64,000 nucleotides of DNA from Hyphomicrobiales bacterium (GCA_900473045.1 UCKS01000058.1:1-64000); one strand, 5' to 3'; counted from the first letter of the stretch, positions 29,358 through 42,675 are shown. Numbers and translations: made by a program. The notes: generated by a model from the letters alone, not told the origin.

Positions 29358-29400
29358 GCATAATTTTCTCCCAGATCGATTTCAATCCGGGAAATTATGC
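29358..29400. promoter_or_regulatory. Long inverted repeat in the DUF1127/LysR intergenic region
   Basis: GCATAATTT and AAATTATGC form a perfect 9-bp inverted repeat, extended inward by CTCCC / GGG, with about 20 bases between. It lies in the 327-bp gap between the divergent DUF1127 and LsrB-like genes. It could be an operator for the LysR protein or a hairpin in the DUF1127 leader. The rest of the gap shows no gene. Confidence 0.45.
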
Positions 29401-29607
29401 AAGGGCGACCCATCCCCCGCAGGGAGGTCGGCGCGGGGGTCGGGTCGAAACTATGATGGTGGACCGGCTGTACAGAAGGCTCGCCGGAGTAATTCAGAAT
29501 GCGATTTGCAAGCCCAAGTTCGCAAATCCTTATTGATCAGTCCAACGAATGTTTCTAATGGTATTCATCAAACAATTTTATGAGTGCTCTTTTTGAGGAC
29601 CAGGACC

Positions 29608-30558
29608 ATGTCCGCACCGCTCGATATCGATCAACTGCAGACGTTCGTCGCCATCGCCGATACCGGCAGCTTTACCAAGGCTGCCGATCGTGTTTTCAAG
29701 ACACAATCGGCGGTCTCGATGCAGATGCGCCGGCTGGAGGAGCGCATCGGCAAACAGCTGTTTGCCAAGGACGGCCGGGGTAACCGGCTGACGACGGAAG
29801 GCGACCGGCTGCTCAATTTTGCCCGCCGGATGATCCGGCTCAACAATGAAGCAATCGCCTCCTTCGACGATAACCGGCTGGAGGGGACGCTGAGGATCGG
29901 TACGCCCGACGATTATGCCGACCGCTACATGCCGGAAATTATCGTCCGCTTCGCCAAGACCCATCCGAATGTCGAGCTCTACATCGTCTGCGAGCCGTCG
30001 GTGGATCTTGCCGAGAAGATGGCCAGGGGCGAACTCGACATCGCGCTGGTGACGCACAATCCGCGCGCCCGCGCCTCCGATGTGGTCCGCACGGAGCCGC
30101 TCTGCTGGGTCAGCTCGATCAACCATCCGCTGCCGGAAAATGCGCCGGTGCCGCTTGCCGTCGGCAAACGCGATTGTGCGTGGCGTCAGGCTGCCTGCTC
30201 GGCGCTCGATGCCACCGGCAAGGAATACAATATCCTGTTTACCAGCTGGTCCTCGACCGTTGTTGCTGCGGCGGTTCTGGCTGGCATGGCGGTTTCGGTA
30301 TTGCCGGAATCGGCATTGCGGACCGGCATGAAGGTTTTGACTCAGGCGGACGGTTTTCCAGCACTCGCTCCGGTGCAGATCGGCATCATGAAGCGGCCGG
30401 GCCTTTCGCCGTCGCTGTCGAATGCGATCACCAATCATATTACCGCCTGCCTCGACAACATCACGCCGACGACAAGCACCGATGATCTGGATGGCGACAT
30501 GAAGAATTTTCCGCGCTATCCGCGGCTGCGCCAGAGCCACATGCTGCCTGGCTGGTAA
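29608..30558 (+). CDS. LysR-type regulator, LsrB-like
   Basis: 316 residues. HTH at 7-65 (LDIDQLQTFVAIADTGSFTK, then TQSAVSMQMRRLEERIGKQL) and an effector domain starting LRIGTPDDYADRYMPE. The whole pattern, including CxWRxAACSALD near 190-201 and VLAGMAVSVLPES near 223, agrees with my memory of LsrB/LrhA-type regulators of Rhizobiaceae. LsrB of Sinorhizobium and Agrobacterium is a redox-responsive regulator linked to glutathione synthesis and cell-surface genes. Cysteines here are 128, 166, 190, 197 and 281. gshA lies 4 kb away. I start at the ATG 29608, preceded by GAGGACCAGG. Confidence 0.8.
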   Translation: MSAPLDIDQLQTFVAIADTGSFTKAADRVFKTQSAVSMQMRRLEERIGKQLFAKDGRGNRLTTEGDRLLNFARRMIRLNNEAIASFDDNRLEGTLRIGTPDDYADRYMPEIIVRFAKTHPNVELYIVCEPSVDLAEKMARGELDIALVTHNPRARASDVVRTEPLCWVSSINHPLPENAPVPLAVGKRDCAWRQAACSALDATGKEYNILFTSWSSTVVAAAVLAGMAVSVLPESALRTGMKVLTQADGFPALAPVQIGIMKRPGLSPSLSNAITNHITACLDNITPTTSTDDLDGDMKNFPRYPRLRQSHMLPGW

Positions 30559-30580
30559 GCGCGCCCTCAGGGCGACAAGC

Positions 30581-30617
30581 AAAAAGGCCGTGGTCCTTGC
30601 GGAGGCGCGGCCTTTTT
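30581..30617 (+). terminator. Two-way terminator after the LsrB-like gene
   Basis: AAAAAGGCCG pairs with CGGCCTTTTT around a 17-base loop. It works in both orientations. The 294 bp from here to the katG stop (30912) hold no gene; an imperfect hairpin at 30836-30862 (ACACCGGGC / GCCCGGCGT) is probably the katG 3' structure. Confidence 0.85.
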
Positions 30618-30911
30618 GTATCTGCTAATATGGATACTCAGCCATAAAACACGGCCGTAAAAATCGACTTCAATATAATTTGGTCATACGCAGCCCCAAA
30701 AAGTGCTACCGGGCTTTTATACGCTAGTTTGAATATATGCCCAAGGGGCCAGGATGGAACATTTTTGGTGTAATCCCCTAGGAAATTAGGGGTTGGTTAA
30801 CGATAAAAGTGCTTTGATCTGCCCTCTCAACGCACACCGGGCCCTTTTCAGAGCCCGGCGTGTCAAATCAGATAATTGAACCCGCAGCTTGCGGCATCGA
30901 TCGTGTACCGA

Positions 30912-33143
<2,232 letters not shown>

Positions 33144-33206
33144 TTATTTTGGTTCCGCCGCAACATCCTCCATCTACTTCATAATTTCCAATTGTATTTA
33201 GTTGGA

Positions 33207-33227
33207 TTATCGATAGGATAAACCTAT
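33207..33227. promoter_or_regulatory. OxyR-type operator in the katG-oxyR gap
   Basis: ATAG-N7-CTAT at 33213-33227 matches half of the OxyR tetrameric consensus exactly. A second dyad TTATC-N5-GATAA (33207-33221) overlaps it. The site ends one base before the oxyR ATG, so bound OxyR would block its own transcription or translation start while being placed to activate katG. Confidence 0.65.
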
Positions 33228-33228
33228 C

Positions 33229-34128
33229 ATGATCACCATACGTCAGATGCGCTATTTCGATGCGCTCGCCAGTGCCCGGCATTTCGGACGGGCAGCCCTG
33301 ATGGTCAATGTCAGCCAGCCGGCACTCTCGGCGCAGATCGCCGAAATGGAACGCGAACTCGGCGTCAAACTGGTCGAACGCGGCAAGGGACCGACACTTT
33401 TGACGCGCGAAGGCGAGGCACTTTTGCCGGAGGTACGCAAGATCCTTGGTGGTATCGACCAGCTCTATCAGCAGGCGCGTCAGGTCACCGGGGTGCTGGA
33501 AGGCAAACACCGGCTCGGGATCATCCCGACCGTTGCGCCCTATCTCGTACCCGTTCTCATTCCGCTGGTGCGCGAGCGCTATCCCAGTCTGCAGATCGAA
33601 TTGAAGGAGCTTCTGACCGGCCCCCTCCTGGACGATCTGCGCCACGGACGGGTCGACAGCATCATCGTCGCGCTGCCGGTCGACGAGGAGAACCTATCGA
33701 GTTCGCTGTTGTTCGAAGACCGGTTCCTGATCGCCAGCACCGAGGATGAAAATACCATCCTGATGTCGCCGATGACCGAGGACAAGGTCGACGTCGAGCG
33801 GTTGCTTCTGCTTGAGGAAGGCCATTGCCTGCGCGACCATGCGCTGGCGGTCTGCGGCGTCCACTCCGGCAAACGCGTCGCCAATTATGGCGCAACCTCG
33901 ATGGCCACCCTGTTGCAGATGGTCAGCCACGGCATGGGCATCACGCTGATCCCGGAAATCGCCGTCAACGACGAAAAGACCCGCAACCGCATGCGGATCG
34001 TCCCCTTCGCCGATCCGCAGCCATCGCGCAAGATCGGCCTCGTCTGGCGCACACGCAGCGGCCGTCAGAACGACCAGCACGCCCTGGTCAACCTCATTTC
34101 GGAGGCGGCCAAGCGGTTGCTTCAGTAG
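33229..34128 (+). CDS. oxyR: Peroxide-sensing regulator OxyR
   Basis: 299 residues of the LysR family. N-terminal HTH (MRYFDALASARHFGRAALMV, then SQPALSAQIAEME). The redox pair is Cys200 and Cys209 in GHCLRDHALAVCG, with the same 8-residue spacing as Cys199/Cys208 of E. coli OxyR. Peroxide should form a disulfide here and activate katG transcription. The divergent katG and the operator in the shared gap support this. No ribosome binding site is visible before the ATG, and the operator takes up that space. Confidence 0.95.
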   Translation: MITIRQMRYFDALASARHFGRAALMVNVSQPALSAQIAEMERELGVKLVERGKGPTLLTREGEALLPEVRKILGGIDQLYQQARQVTGVLEGKHRLGIIPTVAPYLVPVLIPLVRERYPSLQIELKELLTGPLLDDLRHGRVDSIIVALPVDEENLSSSLLFEDRFLIASTEDENTILMSPMTEDKVDVERLLLLEEGHCLRDHALAVCGVHSGKRVANYGATSMATLLQMVSHGMGITLIPEIAVNDEKTRNRMRIVPFADPQPSRKIGLVWRTRSGRQNDQHALVNLISEAAKRLLQ

Positions 34129-34129
34129 C

Positions 34130-35005
34130 TCAAACCACCTTCGCCTTCAAAAACTCGACCGTCCGGCTCCAGGCCAGATCTGCGGCTTTCTTGTCGTACC
34201 GGGCTGCGGACGTGTCATTGTTGAAGGCGTGGTTGACGCCGTCGTAGATCTGGATGGTGAAGTCCTTGCCGTTGTCGGTCAGGGCCTTCTTATAGGCGTC
34301 GATGCCGGCGTTGATGCGGTCGTCGAGACCGGCATATTGCAAGAGCAGCGCTGCCTTGATCTTCGGTACGTCGTCGGCCGGGGGCTGGGCGCCGTAATAA
34401 GCGACGCCTGCCTTCAGGTCCGGCGAGGCGACGGCCAGCTTGTTGACCATGCCGCCGCCCCAGCAGAAGCCGATGGCACCGGCCTTACCGGTGGTGAGGT
34501 CATTGCCCTCGAGAAAGGTGACGGTAGCAACCGCATTGTCGACGGTCTGCTTGCCGTCGAGAGCGCCGATCATTTCGCGCGCCTTGTCTTCGTCGGCCGG
34601 GGTTCCGCCCGAAGGTGACAGAAAATCCGGGGCAAGAGCGACGAAACCTTCCAGCGCCATGCGGCGGGCGACATCCTTGATATGCGGATTGAGGCCGCGG
34701 TTCTCATGAATGACGATGACGGCGGGCAGCTTGCCGGTCGCATCGGCCGGGCGCACCAGGTAGCCCTTCATATCGCCCCCGGCACCGGGATAGGTGACAT
34801 CCCCGGCTTTCACGCGCGGGTCTGCTTCGGGGATGATCTCCGCCTGGGCGCTGTTGGCGGCAAGCAGCGGGGCGATCGCAGCGGCTGCGGCGGCCGAGCC
34901 ACTCAGCGCCGTCAGTGTGCGCATGAAAGCGCGGCGGTCGAGGCTCAGATGGGTGTACTCGTCATAGGCGTTGATCATCGCCTGGGTGATCTGCGGCTTT
35001 TCCAT
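34130..35005 (-). CDS. Dienelactone hydrolase family protein with Tat signal
   Basis: 291 residues. The catalytic triad of dienelactone hydrolases is visible: Cys181 in GFCWGGG, Asp228/229 in AGLDDRIN and His259 in NHAF. Residues 1-55 look like a twin-arginine signal (DRRAFMRTL, Arg24-Arg25, then an Ala-rich stretch to AQA), which is preceded by a 20-residue extension. This points to a folded, periplasmic hydrolase instead of the cytoplasmic enzyme of aromatic catabolism. No catabolic genes are nearby; substrate unknown. It is convergent with oxyR, one base apart. Confidence 0.88.
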   Translation of the reverse strand: MEKPQITQAMINAYDEYTHLSLDRRAFMRTLTALSGSAAAAAAIAPLLAANSAQAEIIPEADPRVKAGDVTYPGAGGDMKGYLVRPADATGKLPAVIVIHENRGLNPHIKDVARRMALEGFVALAPDFLSPSGGTPADEDKAREMIGALDGKQTVDNAVATVTFLEGNDLTTGKAGAIGFCWGGGMVNKLAVASPDLKAGVAYYGAQPPADDVPKIKAALLLQYAGLDDRINAGIDAYKKALTDNGKDFTIQIYDGVNHAFNNDTSAARYDKKAADLAWSRTVEFLKAKVV

Positions 35006-35198
35006 GCTTTCCTCCTGTGGCCGCGCCAGCCCGTCCCAAGGACATGCAGGCGCGCTTTGATAGCGTCCGGTCGCGAGATGGTGAGATCAGGGCCGGCCGA
35101 GGAACCAGAATTGCGGCACTTGCGGCATTAGACAATGACAACACCGCTGAGTTGACGCAAACGTGATCCGGCCAGCGCCGCCGGATCACGTTTCTTGC

Positions 35199-35981
35199 CT
35201 ACTGCATATACCAGCCGTGGCTGACGACGAGCGATTGGCCGGTCAGCGCATTGGTTTCGAAACCGGCAAAGAGCAGCGCTACTTCGGCAACATCGTCGAC
35301 GGTGGTGAATTGTGCATCCACGGTGCCGCCGAGCATTACCTTCTTGATGACCTCGTCTTCGGAGATGCCGAGTTCCTTGGCTTGCTCCGGAATCTGCTTG
35401 TCGACCAGCGGTGTGCGCACAAAACCGGGGCAGATGACATTGGCGCGCACGCCGTCCGGTCCACCTTCCTTGGCCACAACCCGGGCGAGGCCGAGCAGGC
35501 CGTGTTTGGCGGTGACATAGGCGGACTTCAGCGGCGAGGCCTCATGCGAGTGCACCGAGCCCATATAGATGATCGCCCCGCCCTTCTGCTTCTTCATATG
35601 CGGGATGCAGGCCTTGGTGGTGAGGAATGCGCCGTCAAGATGGATGGCGAGCATCTTCTTCCAGTCGGAAAAGGCATAGTCCTCGATCTTGTTGACGATC
35701 TGGATGCCGGCATTGGAGACGAGCACATCGACCTTGCCCCATTTGGCAACGACCGCGGCGACGCCCGAATTGACCGCGTCTTCGCTGGTCACATCCATCG
35801 CGATTCCGATCGCCTCGCCTGGCCCCTGCGCCGTCAGGTCCTTGGCCGTCGCTTCCGCCGCTTCGAGCTTCAGATCGGCGATGACGACCTTGGCGCCTTC
35901 CGATACGTATTTCTTGGCGATCGCCAGGCCGATACCGCTGGCCGAGCCGGTGACGATGCAGACCTTGTCCTTGAGTTTCAT
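35199..35981 (-). CDS. bdhA: D-3-hydroxybutyrate dehydrogenase
   Basis: 260 residues of the short-chain dehydrogenase family. NAD site [10 protein letters not shown] near residue 11 and NAG at 90-92; catalytic Ser142, Tyr155 and Lys159. The [11 protein letters not shown] region, DKQIPEQA and the C-terminal HGWYMQ are typical of 3-hydroxybutyrate dehydrogenases. It oxidises D-3-hydroxybutyrate, the breakdown product of polyhydroxybutyrate, to acetoacetate with NAD. Last gene of the patatin-adc-bdhA operon, 12 bp after adc. Confidence 0.94.
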   Translation of the reverse strand: MKLKDKVCIVTGSASGIGLAIAKKYVSEGAKVVIADLKLEAAEATAKDLTAQGPGEAIGIAMDVTSEDAVNSGVAAVVAKWGKVDVLVSNAGIQIVNKIEDYAFSDWKKMLAIHLDGAFLTTKACIPHMKKQKGGAIIYMGSVHSHEASPLKSAYVTAKHGLLGLARVVAKEGGPDGVRANVICPGFVRTPLVDKQIPEQAKELGISEDEVIKKVMLGGTVDAQFTTVDDVAEVALLFAGFETNALTGQSLVVSHGWYMQ

Positions 35982-35993
35982 GGTTTTAACTCC

Positions 35994-36734
35994 CTATTTT
36001 GCAAGATAATCATGGACCACTTCGCCGAGGCCCAGCGTCAGGTCGGAGAGAATGTGGACGGCGGATTTGACTTCGAGTACCGGCAGGTCGGCGACGGGCG
36101 CCAGCGCATGCGGAAACAGCGCCAGGGCACCCGGCCCTTCCCAGGCGCCCTTGACCGTCAGGTCTTCGAGATAGTAGCGGACCAGTTCGCAGATGCGCGG
36201 CGTGCAATCGACATGCGGAATGATCTTCAGCATGAAGTTCGGCTGCTTCAGGCTTTCCAGAACCTTGGCCGTATCGAGCGTGCGGTGCTTGAAACCCATG
36301 GTCGCAGTTGCCACCCGCTGGCCGCCATACTCGAGCGTGCCGACCAAAGCATCCTTCATCGATGTCAGCGACGGTTCGGCAAGCTTTTTCGGAAAGCCCC
36401 AGATCTCGCGGCCGCCGGCGATCGGTGCGTCGTCGTTCAGATACATCGAATGCACATAGCCGCCGTGTACGCCCTGATAGGTGACCGGGATGACCTGGCC
36501 GGACTCGGTGTAATCGCCGAAGCCGGTCGAGTCCGGCATGCGGATGAACTCGTATTTCACCAGTGGTTCATCGAACTGCAGCGGCTCCGGCACCACGCGG
36601 CGCAGCGCTTCCGGATCGGTGCGGTAGGTGATGATCATGTATTCGCGGTTGACGAACCGGTATGGACCTGGCGGATAGGATGGGCTCGTCAGCGGCATGG
36701 CGAAGGCATTGCGTACGACATCTTCGATTTTCAT
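35994..36734 (-). CDS. adc: Acetoacetate decarboxylase
   Basis: 246 residues. The Schiff-base lysine is Lys116 in EIWGFPKK, with the adjacent Lys117 that lowers its pKa, as in the clostridial enzyme. Also Arg30 and Glu62-type residues are present in FVNREY and [10 protein letters not shown]. It converts acetoacetate to acetone and CO2. The ATG at 36734 overlaps the patatin stop by 4 bp (ATGA), so the two are translationally coupled. With BdhA next to it, the pair can send 3-hydroxybutyrate to acetone, or share acetoacetate with other routes. Confidence 0.92.
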   Translation of the reverse strand: MKIEDVVRNAFAMPLTSPSYPPGPYRFVNREYMIITYRTDPEALRRVVPEPLQFDEPLVKYEFIRMPDSTGFGDYTESGQVIPVTYQGVHGGYVHSMYLNDDAPIAGGREIWGFPKKLAEPSLTSMKDALVGTLEYGGQRVATATMGFKHRTLDTAKVLESLKQPNFMLKIIPHVDCTPRICELVRYYLEDLTVKGAWEGPGALALFPHALAPVADLPVLEVKSAVHILSDLTLGLGEVVHDYLAK

Positions 36735-37861
36735 GGCTTTTTCCCACGCATACGTTGCTCGGCAAGATCGAAAACCCGTATCCCATTGGTCGGGCGCGTG
36801 CGGTTCAGCCAATCGGGATGGTTGAGCGTTTCGACCACATCGTCATGCCCGGCCTTCCAGTGCTCTTCGACAGAGAGCCGCGAAAACTCGTAATCCTTGG
36901 AACCGCTTTCATAGGCCGCATGCCGGTAGATCAGGTGCACCATGGTGACGGCGCAATCATTGCCGATCTTTTCGAGCAGCCGCGCATCTGGATCGTCTCT
37001 CAGCTCCTCCGGCAGCTTTTCCATCAACCGTTTGGCGGCCATGCGGACAGTCTGCAGTTTGCGGAACTGGTCGGTGTTCAAACGTGTACGGCTGGAGAAG
37101 CGGATTTCCTTTTCACGCGCCTCGACATCGAACAGGTCCTTCGGCAACTGCCCCTTGGCGCTGAACAGATCGACCTGGAAGATGCACATATCGCTCTCCA
37201 GCTCGCCGCCGCCGAGAATGCGCTGGAGCGGCGTATTGGACACGATGCCGCCATCCCAATAGTAGCGGCCGTCGATTTCCACCGGTGCAAAGCCGGGCGG
37301 CAGGGCGCCGGAGGCGGCCACGTGTTTCGGCGAAAAATCGCATTCCGTATTGTCGAAATAGTTGAAATTTCCGCTGATGACATCGACAGCGCCGAGGCTG
37401 AGGCGGACGGCACCGGCATTGATCAGGTCGAAATCGATCAGACCGGCCAGCGTCTCCTGGAGAGGAGCGGTATCATAAAGGCTGATCGCCGCCATCGGAT
37501 CGCCGGGGATGTTCCAGGGCGCAAAGGCCCGCGGCGTAAAGAAGCCGGGCACACCTGTCAGCGAACCGAGAACGGCAGCCGATTCGTTGAACCATTTGCG
37601 CATCACATCGCCATTGCCGAGGAAATGGCCTGGCAGACCGGACGAGACGCGATGCCAGAAGGTGCGCAGGTTATCGACACGGGCATCGACCGGACTGCCG
37701 GCGATGATCGCAGAATTGATGGAGCCAATGGAGATGCCGGCCAGCCAATCGGGGCGGATACCGGCTTCGTGCAGAGCCTCATAGGCACCGGCCTGATAGG
37801 CGCCGAGAGCGCCGCCCCCCTGAAACACCAGCACGGTCTTTCCCGTCGAAATGGTACTCAC
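36731..37861 (-). CDS. Patatin-like phospholipase / lipid acyl hydrolase
   Basis: 376 residues. Patatin fold with the oxyanion loop [13 protein letters not shown] near residue 13, catalytic Ser44 in GISIGS and the dyad aspartate in YYWDGG near 205; a DUF3734-type C-terminal part follows. It should hydrolyse acyl esters. First gene of an operon with adc and bdhA, which raises the possibility of a role in polyhydroxybutyrate or lipid turnover that feeds them (inference). I take the GTG at 37861 as start (AAGGGGA upstream); the frame extends 9 codons to a TTG. No signal peptide. Confidence 0.88.
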   Translation of the reverse strand: MSTISTGKTVLVFQGGGALGAYQAGAYEALHEAGIRPDWLAGISIGSINSAIIAGSPVDARVDNLRTFWHRVSSGLPGHFLGNGDVMRKWFNESAAVLGSLTGVPGFFTPRAFAPWNIPGDPMAAISLYDTAPLQETLAGLIDFDLINAGAVRLSLGAVDVISGNFNYFDNTECDFSPKHVAASGALPPGFAPVEIDGRYYWDGGIVSNTPLQRILGGGELESDMCIFQVDLFSAKGQLPKDLFDVEAREKEIRFSSRTRLNTDQFRKLQTVRMAAKRLMEKLPEELRDDPDARLLEKIGNDCAVTMVHLIYRHAAYESGSKDYEFSRLSVEEHWKAGHDDVVETLNHPDWLNRTRPTNGIRVFDLAEQRMRGKKP

Positions 37862-38092
37862 TGAATGCGTCCCCTTCGTATGCTGCAATTGCGAAATATT
37901 AGCACCTGGAAATGACGGCGTCCTGCTTCCGCAAATTAAGTTTTCGTAATGCGGGACGAGCAGAAGGAAAGTTTATTTCAATTACATTCAATGCGTTAAG
38001 AGCACATCCGATGCGCCATTCCACTCGTTCACCGGGATGCTAACCCAGGACTACGCGCTGTGCAACGCAACAGAATGTGACGCCGGGCCCTG

Positions 38093-38512
38093 TCAAAAAC
38101 CGGCGATGTGAACCGCAAAAAATACCCACAGGACGAAATTCAATACGAACCCGGCGACGAAGAGCCGCTGGCGGATGCGCAACCGGTTGGATGTTACATG
38201 AATGTAGGCATGGGCAAAACGGCTGAGCACGAACAGCCAGGCAATGGCGACGACGGCATGATTGACGCCCGCCGTTACGTACAGCAGCGTGCAAACCAGA
38301 AAGAAGAGCACGGGCAGCTCGAACTGGTTGATCAGGCTGCGGGCGACGGTGGCGCTGGGCTCCGGCTCGATGGCGGGAATCCAGAAATCCGATGCCTTGG
38401 CCGTTCCGGCGCGCACGGCAGTGTAACGCCGCCTCAGCATCAGGAAATAGATCGCGTGGATCAGCGCGACCTGCGCGATGACCGGCCAGAAGATTGCAGT
38501 CGATATGGGCAT
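38093..38512 (-). CDS. MAPEG-family membrane protein
   Basis: 139 residues with four membrane helices: IFWPVIAQVALIHAIYFLML, PVLFFLVCTLLYVTAG, AVVAIAWLFVLSRFAHAYIH and LFVAGFVLNFVLWVFFAVHI. The second and third helices carry the MAPEG pattern (NQFELPVLFF, SRFAHAYIHVTSNRLRIRQR in pieces). MAPEG proteins include microsomal glutathione transferases. The substrate of the bacterial members is unknown. GGAG lies 6 bases before the ATG at 38512. It is divergent from ltrA. Confidence 0.85.
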   Translation of the reverse strand: MPISTAIFWPVIAQVALIHAIYFLMLRRRYTAVRAGTAKASDFWIPAIEPEPSATVARSLINQFELPVLFFLVCTLLYVTAGVNHAVVAIAWLFVLSRFAHAYIHVTSNRLRIRQRLFVAGFVLNFVLWVFFAVHIAGF

Positions 38513-38666
38513 GATCACTCCGTCGATTCGGACTCGCCTTGATCTATAGCGGGCGGGTGGGAAATCCAGAACAAGCTGGCACCCAGTCCGCATCTCGCTC
38601 CCTGCTTGACAGCTGTTTTATGAATGAACGATGTTCGGGAAAGCAGCCTCAACGAGAAAGAACCGT

Positions 38667-39929
38667 ATGACGGAACACCATGCTCCTGCCGCCCCGCTGC
38701 CGACCCACCATGCGACCGCGATGCGCGGACGTGACCCGCATGAACACCACCGCGTAGCGACACCGCTCGAGTTGCTGTTCGACCTGACATTCGTCATCGC
38801 GTTTGGCGTTGCCGGGTCACAACTCGCTCATCTGCTTGCTGAAAGCCACTATGCCGCCGGGCTGATGGGCTTTGGTTTTGCGATGTTTGCCGTCTGCTGG
38901 GCCTGGGTGAATTTCTCGTGGTTTGCCTCCGCCTTCGACACCGACGACTGGATTTACCGGATGACCACAATGGTGCAGATGGTCGGCGTGCTGATCCTGG
39001 CGCTCGGACTGCCACAGATGTTCGAATCCATCGACAAGGGCGAACACGTCGACAACGGCATCATGGTGCTCGGCTATGTCGTCATGCGGGTGGCAATGAT
39101 TTTTCAATGGCTGCGCGCCGCACGGCAAACCCCTGAGTGCCGCCCCGCCTGTCTCTCCTATGTAACGGCGATCTCGATTGCGCAGATCGGCTGGATCGCG
39201 CTGATCTTCATCGACATGCCGCTTTTGCCGACTTTTCTCTGCGTCGTCGTGCTCACCCTCATTGAAATGCTCGGCCCGGTCGTTGCCGAACGCAAAGGCG
39301 GCGGCACGCCGTGGCACGCGCACCACATTGCCGAGCGCTACGGGTTGCTGGCGATCATCACGCTTGGGGAAGGCGTCGTCGGAACCGTGGCATCGATCTC
39401 GGCCATCGTCGGCGAGCAGGGATGGAGCCTTGACGCCATCCTCATCTGCGTTGCCGGCACCGGCCTAACCTTCGGCATGTGGTGGCTGTATTTCCTGATG
39501 CCGTCCGGCCAGGTCCTGCACCGCTTCCGCGAGCGCTCATTCCTCTGGGGATACGGCCATATGCTGATCTTCGCATCGATCGCCGCGACCGGTGCCGGTC
39601 TGCATGTGGCGGCCTATTATATCGAGCACAAGGCGCATATCGGCGCGGTTGCCGCCGTTCTCACCGTCGCAGTGCCGGTGTTTGCCTATGTCACGCTGAT
39701 CTTCGCGCATTACGTCTACCTGCTGCGCAAGCTGGAGACCTTCTATCTTGGACTGATGATCGGCATGACGGCGGTGGTGGCGCTGGCCATCCTGTGCGCC
39801 GCCGCCGGCGTCAGCATGACCACCTGCCTCATCATCCTGATGTTCGCGCCGCTCGTCCCCGTGGTCGGATACGAGGTGAAAGGCCATCGCTACGGCAGCG
39901 CCGCCCTTCAGCGGGCGCTCGAAGCCTGA
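38667..39929 (+). CDS. Low-temperature requirement A (LtrA) family membrane protein
   Basis: 420 residues with about 11 membrane helices. The N-terminal block HRVATPLELLFDLTFVIAFG is the LtrA signature, and the middle motif AERYGLLAIITLGEGVVG is also typical. The family is named from a cold-growth mutant of Listeria; its biochemical function is unknown. A His-rich N-terminus (TEHHAPAAPLPTHHA) is notable and could bind metal. I start at the ATG 38667; the frame opens 12 codons earlier at 38631. TTGACA at 38604 may be part of its promoter. Confidence 0.88.
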   Translation: MTEHHAPAAPLPTHHATAMRGRDPHEHHRVATPLELLFDLTFVIAFGVAGSQLAHLLAESHYAAGLMGFGFAMFAVCWAWVNFSWFASAFDTDDWIYRMTTMVQMVGVLILALGLPQMFESIDKGEHVDNGIMVLGYVVMRVAMIFQWLRAARQTPECRPACLSYVTAISIAQIGWIALIFIDMPLLPTFLCVVVLTLIEMLGPVVAERKGGGTPWHAHHIAERYGLLAIITLGEGVVGTVASISAIVGEQGWSLDAILICVAGTGLTFGMWWLYFLMPSGQVLHRFRERSFLWGYGHMLIFASIAATGAGLHVAAYYIEHKAHIGAVAAVLTVAVPVFAYVTLIFAHYVYLLRKLETFYLGLMIGMTAVVALAILCAAAGVSMTTCLIILMFAPLVPVVGYEVKGHRYGSAALQRALEA

Positions 39930-39936
39930 GACAAAG

Positions 39937-39968
39937 AAAAAGCGGCGAAGATACCTCCGCCGCTTTTT
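39937..39968. terminator. Two-way terminator between ltrA and guaB
   Basis: AAAAAGCGGCG pairs perfectly with CGCCGCTTTTT around a 10-base loop, between two convergent genes. It gives a GC stem with a T-run in both directions. Confidence 0.92.
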
Positions 39969-39991
39969 CATAGTTGGTCTGTTGCCGTCGC

Positions 39992-41500
<1,509 letters not shown>

Positions 41501-41628
41501 TCAGTAAAAGGTGTTCTCCCCGCACAGTTGGACAACAGTGCGGTGGAAGACTCGCCGCGCTCAAGCGGGCGAGAGTTTCTTGGAAGTTGGCGAGGGCTGG
41601 TAACACGGATATGACGGATTGGAAATAG

Positions 41629-41653
41629 CAAAAGCCCGGCAAGAGTGCCGGGC
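41629..41653 (-). terminator. Terminator of the MBL hydrolase gene
   Basis: On the minus strand GCCCGGCA and TGCCGGGC pair around a 4-base loop, followed by TTTTGC. It lies about 30 bp beyond the stop at 41683 and separates this gene from guaB. Confidence 0.85.
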
Positions 41654-41682
41654 CGGCCAAGATTCTGTTCGCAACGGCAATA

Positions 41683-42675
41683 TCAGATTTCGAACTGGTA
41701 GGTTTCCGGCACGAATCGATAACCCTGCTCGAACTTTTCGATAAACCCGACAGCCGGAAACGGCATGTGGTAACCGACAAAAGGCAGCCGGTCGGTGGCG
41801 ACCATGTCGAAAACCTTTTTACGCGATGCGGCGGCCTTGGCCTTGTCCATGTCGAATTTCACCTCCCAATCCGGCCGCTGCAGCGACAAAACGAAATGGT
41901 TGGCGGTATCGGCGGTCAGCACCAGACCCTTGCCCTCCGATTCGACCTTGAAGACCATATGGCCCGGCGAATGGCCAAAGGCAGCCATGCCGGTAATGCC
42001 GGGAACGACGTCGGCGCCATCGCCGATAAAGGTCATCTTGTCGGCCAGCGGCACGACATTCTTCAGAACGCCCTTGTGGCCTCCTTCGGCCGGCGTTCCA
42101 ACGCGGGCTTCATCCTTCCAGAAATCGAACTCAGCCTGGCCTGCAACATAGCGGGCATTCTTGAAGGCCGGGGCGCCGCCTTCCATCAGGCCACCGATAT
42201 GGTCGCCGTGCATATGGGTGATGACGACGATACTGACCTGATCCGGCGTATAGCCCGCGTTCGTGATCCCCTCCAGCAGGTGCCCGGCGCCGGCCTGCCG
42301 GCCGCCCTCGCCCATGCCGGTATCGAACAGGATCACCTCAGACCCCGTATCGATCAGGGTCGGCGAATAGCCGTTGACGAATTTATCGGTGGGTAGGAAG
42401 TTGGCTGTGAGCAAATCAGCGACCGCCTGTGGGGTCTGGTTGGTGCCGAAGGTTTCCTCCGGCTTTTCTCCGGTGCGCAGACCGTCGCTGATAACGGTGA
42501 CGCCAAATTTGCCGATCTTGAAACTGCTGGTCCTGCCTGCCGGAATTTTCATCGTGTCCGCTTTCGGTTCGCTCTGCGCAAAGGCCGCCCGGTTCAACAC
42601 AAAGGGTGCCGCCAGCGCGCCAGCTGTTGCAGCTCCAAATAAGGCACGGCGGCTCAAGGGAATAGACGTCGTCAT
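41683..42675 (-). CDS. Exported metallo-beta-lactamase-fold hydrolase
   Basis: 330 residues. A twin-arginine signal (SRRALFGAATAGALAAP, Arg9-Arg10, cleavage after AAFAQ near residue 34) sends it folded to the periplasm. The metal site is His154-x-His156-x-Asp158-His159 in THMHGDH; further ligands are in FGHSPGHM (His) and LTADTANH (Asp). This plan matches quinol-lactonase/AttM-like and PQS-type hydrolases, but the substrate is unknown. GGAGAACAGC precedes the ATG at 42675. Divergent from the MFS gene. Confidence 0.9.
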   Translation of the reverse strand: MTTSIPLSRRALFGAATAGALAAPFVLNRAAFAQSEPKADTMKIPAGRTSSFKIGKFGVTVISDGLRTGEKPEETFGTNQTPQAVADLLTANFLPTDKFVNGYSPTLIDTGSEVILFDTGMGEGGRQAGAGHLLEGITNAGYTPDQVSIVVITHMHGDHIGGLMEGGAPAFKNARYVAGQAEFDFWKDEARVGTPAEGGHKGVLKNVVPLADKMTFIGDGADVVPGITGMAAFGHSPGHMVFKVESEGKGLVLTADTANHFVLSLQRPDWEVKFDMDKAKAAASRKKVFDMVATDRLPFVGYHMPFPAVGFIEKFEQGYRFVPETYQFEI

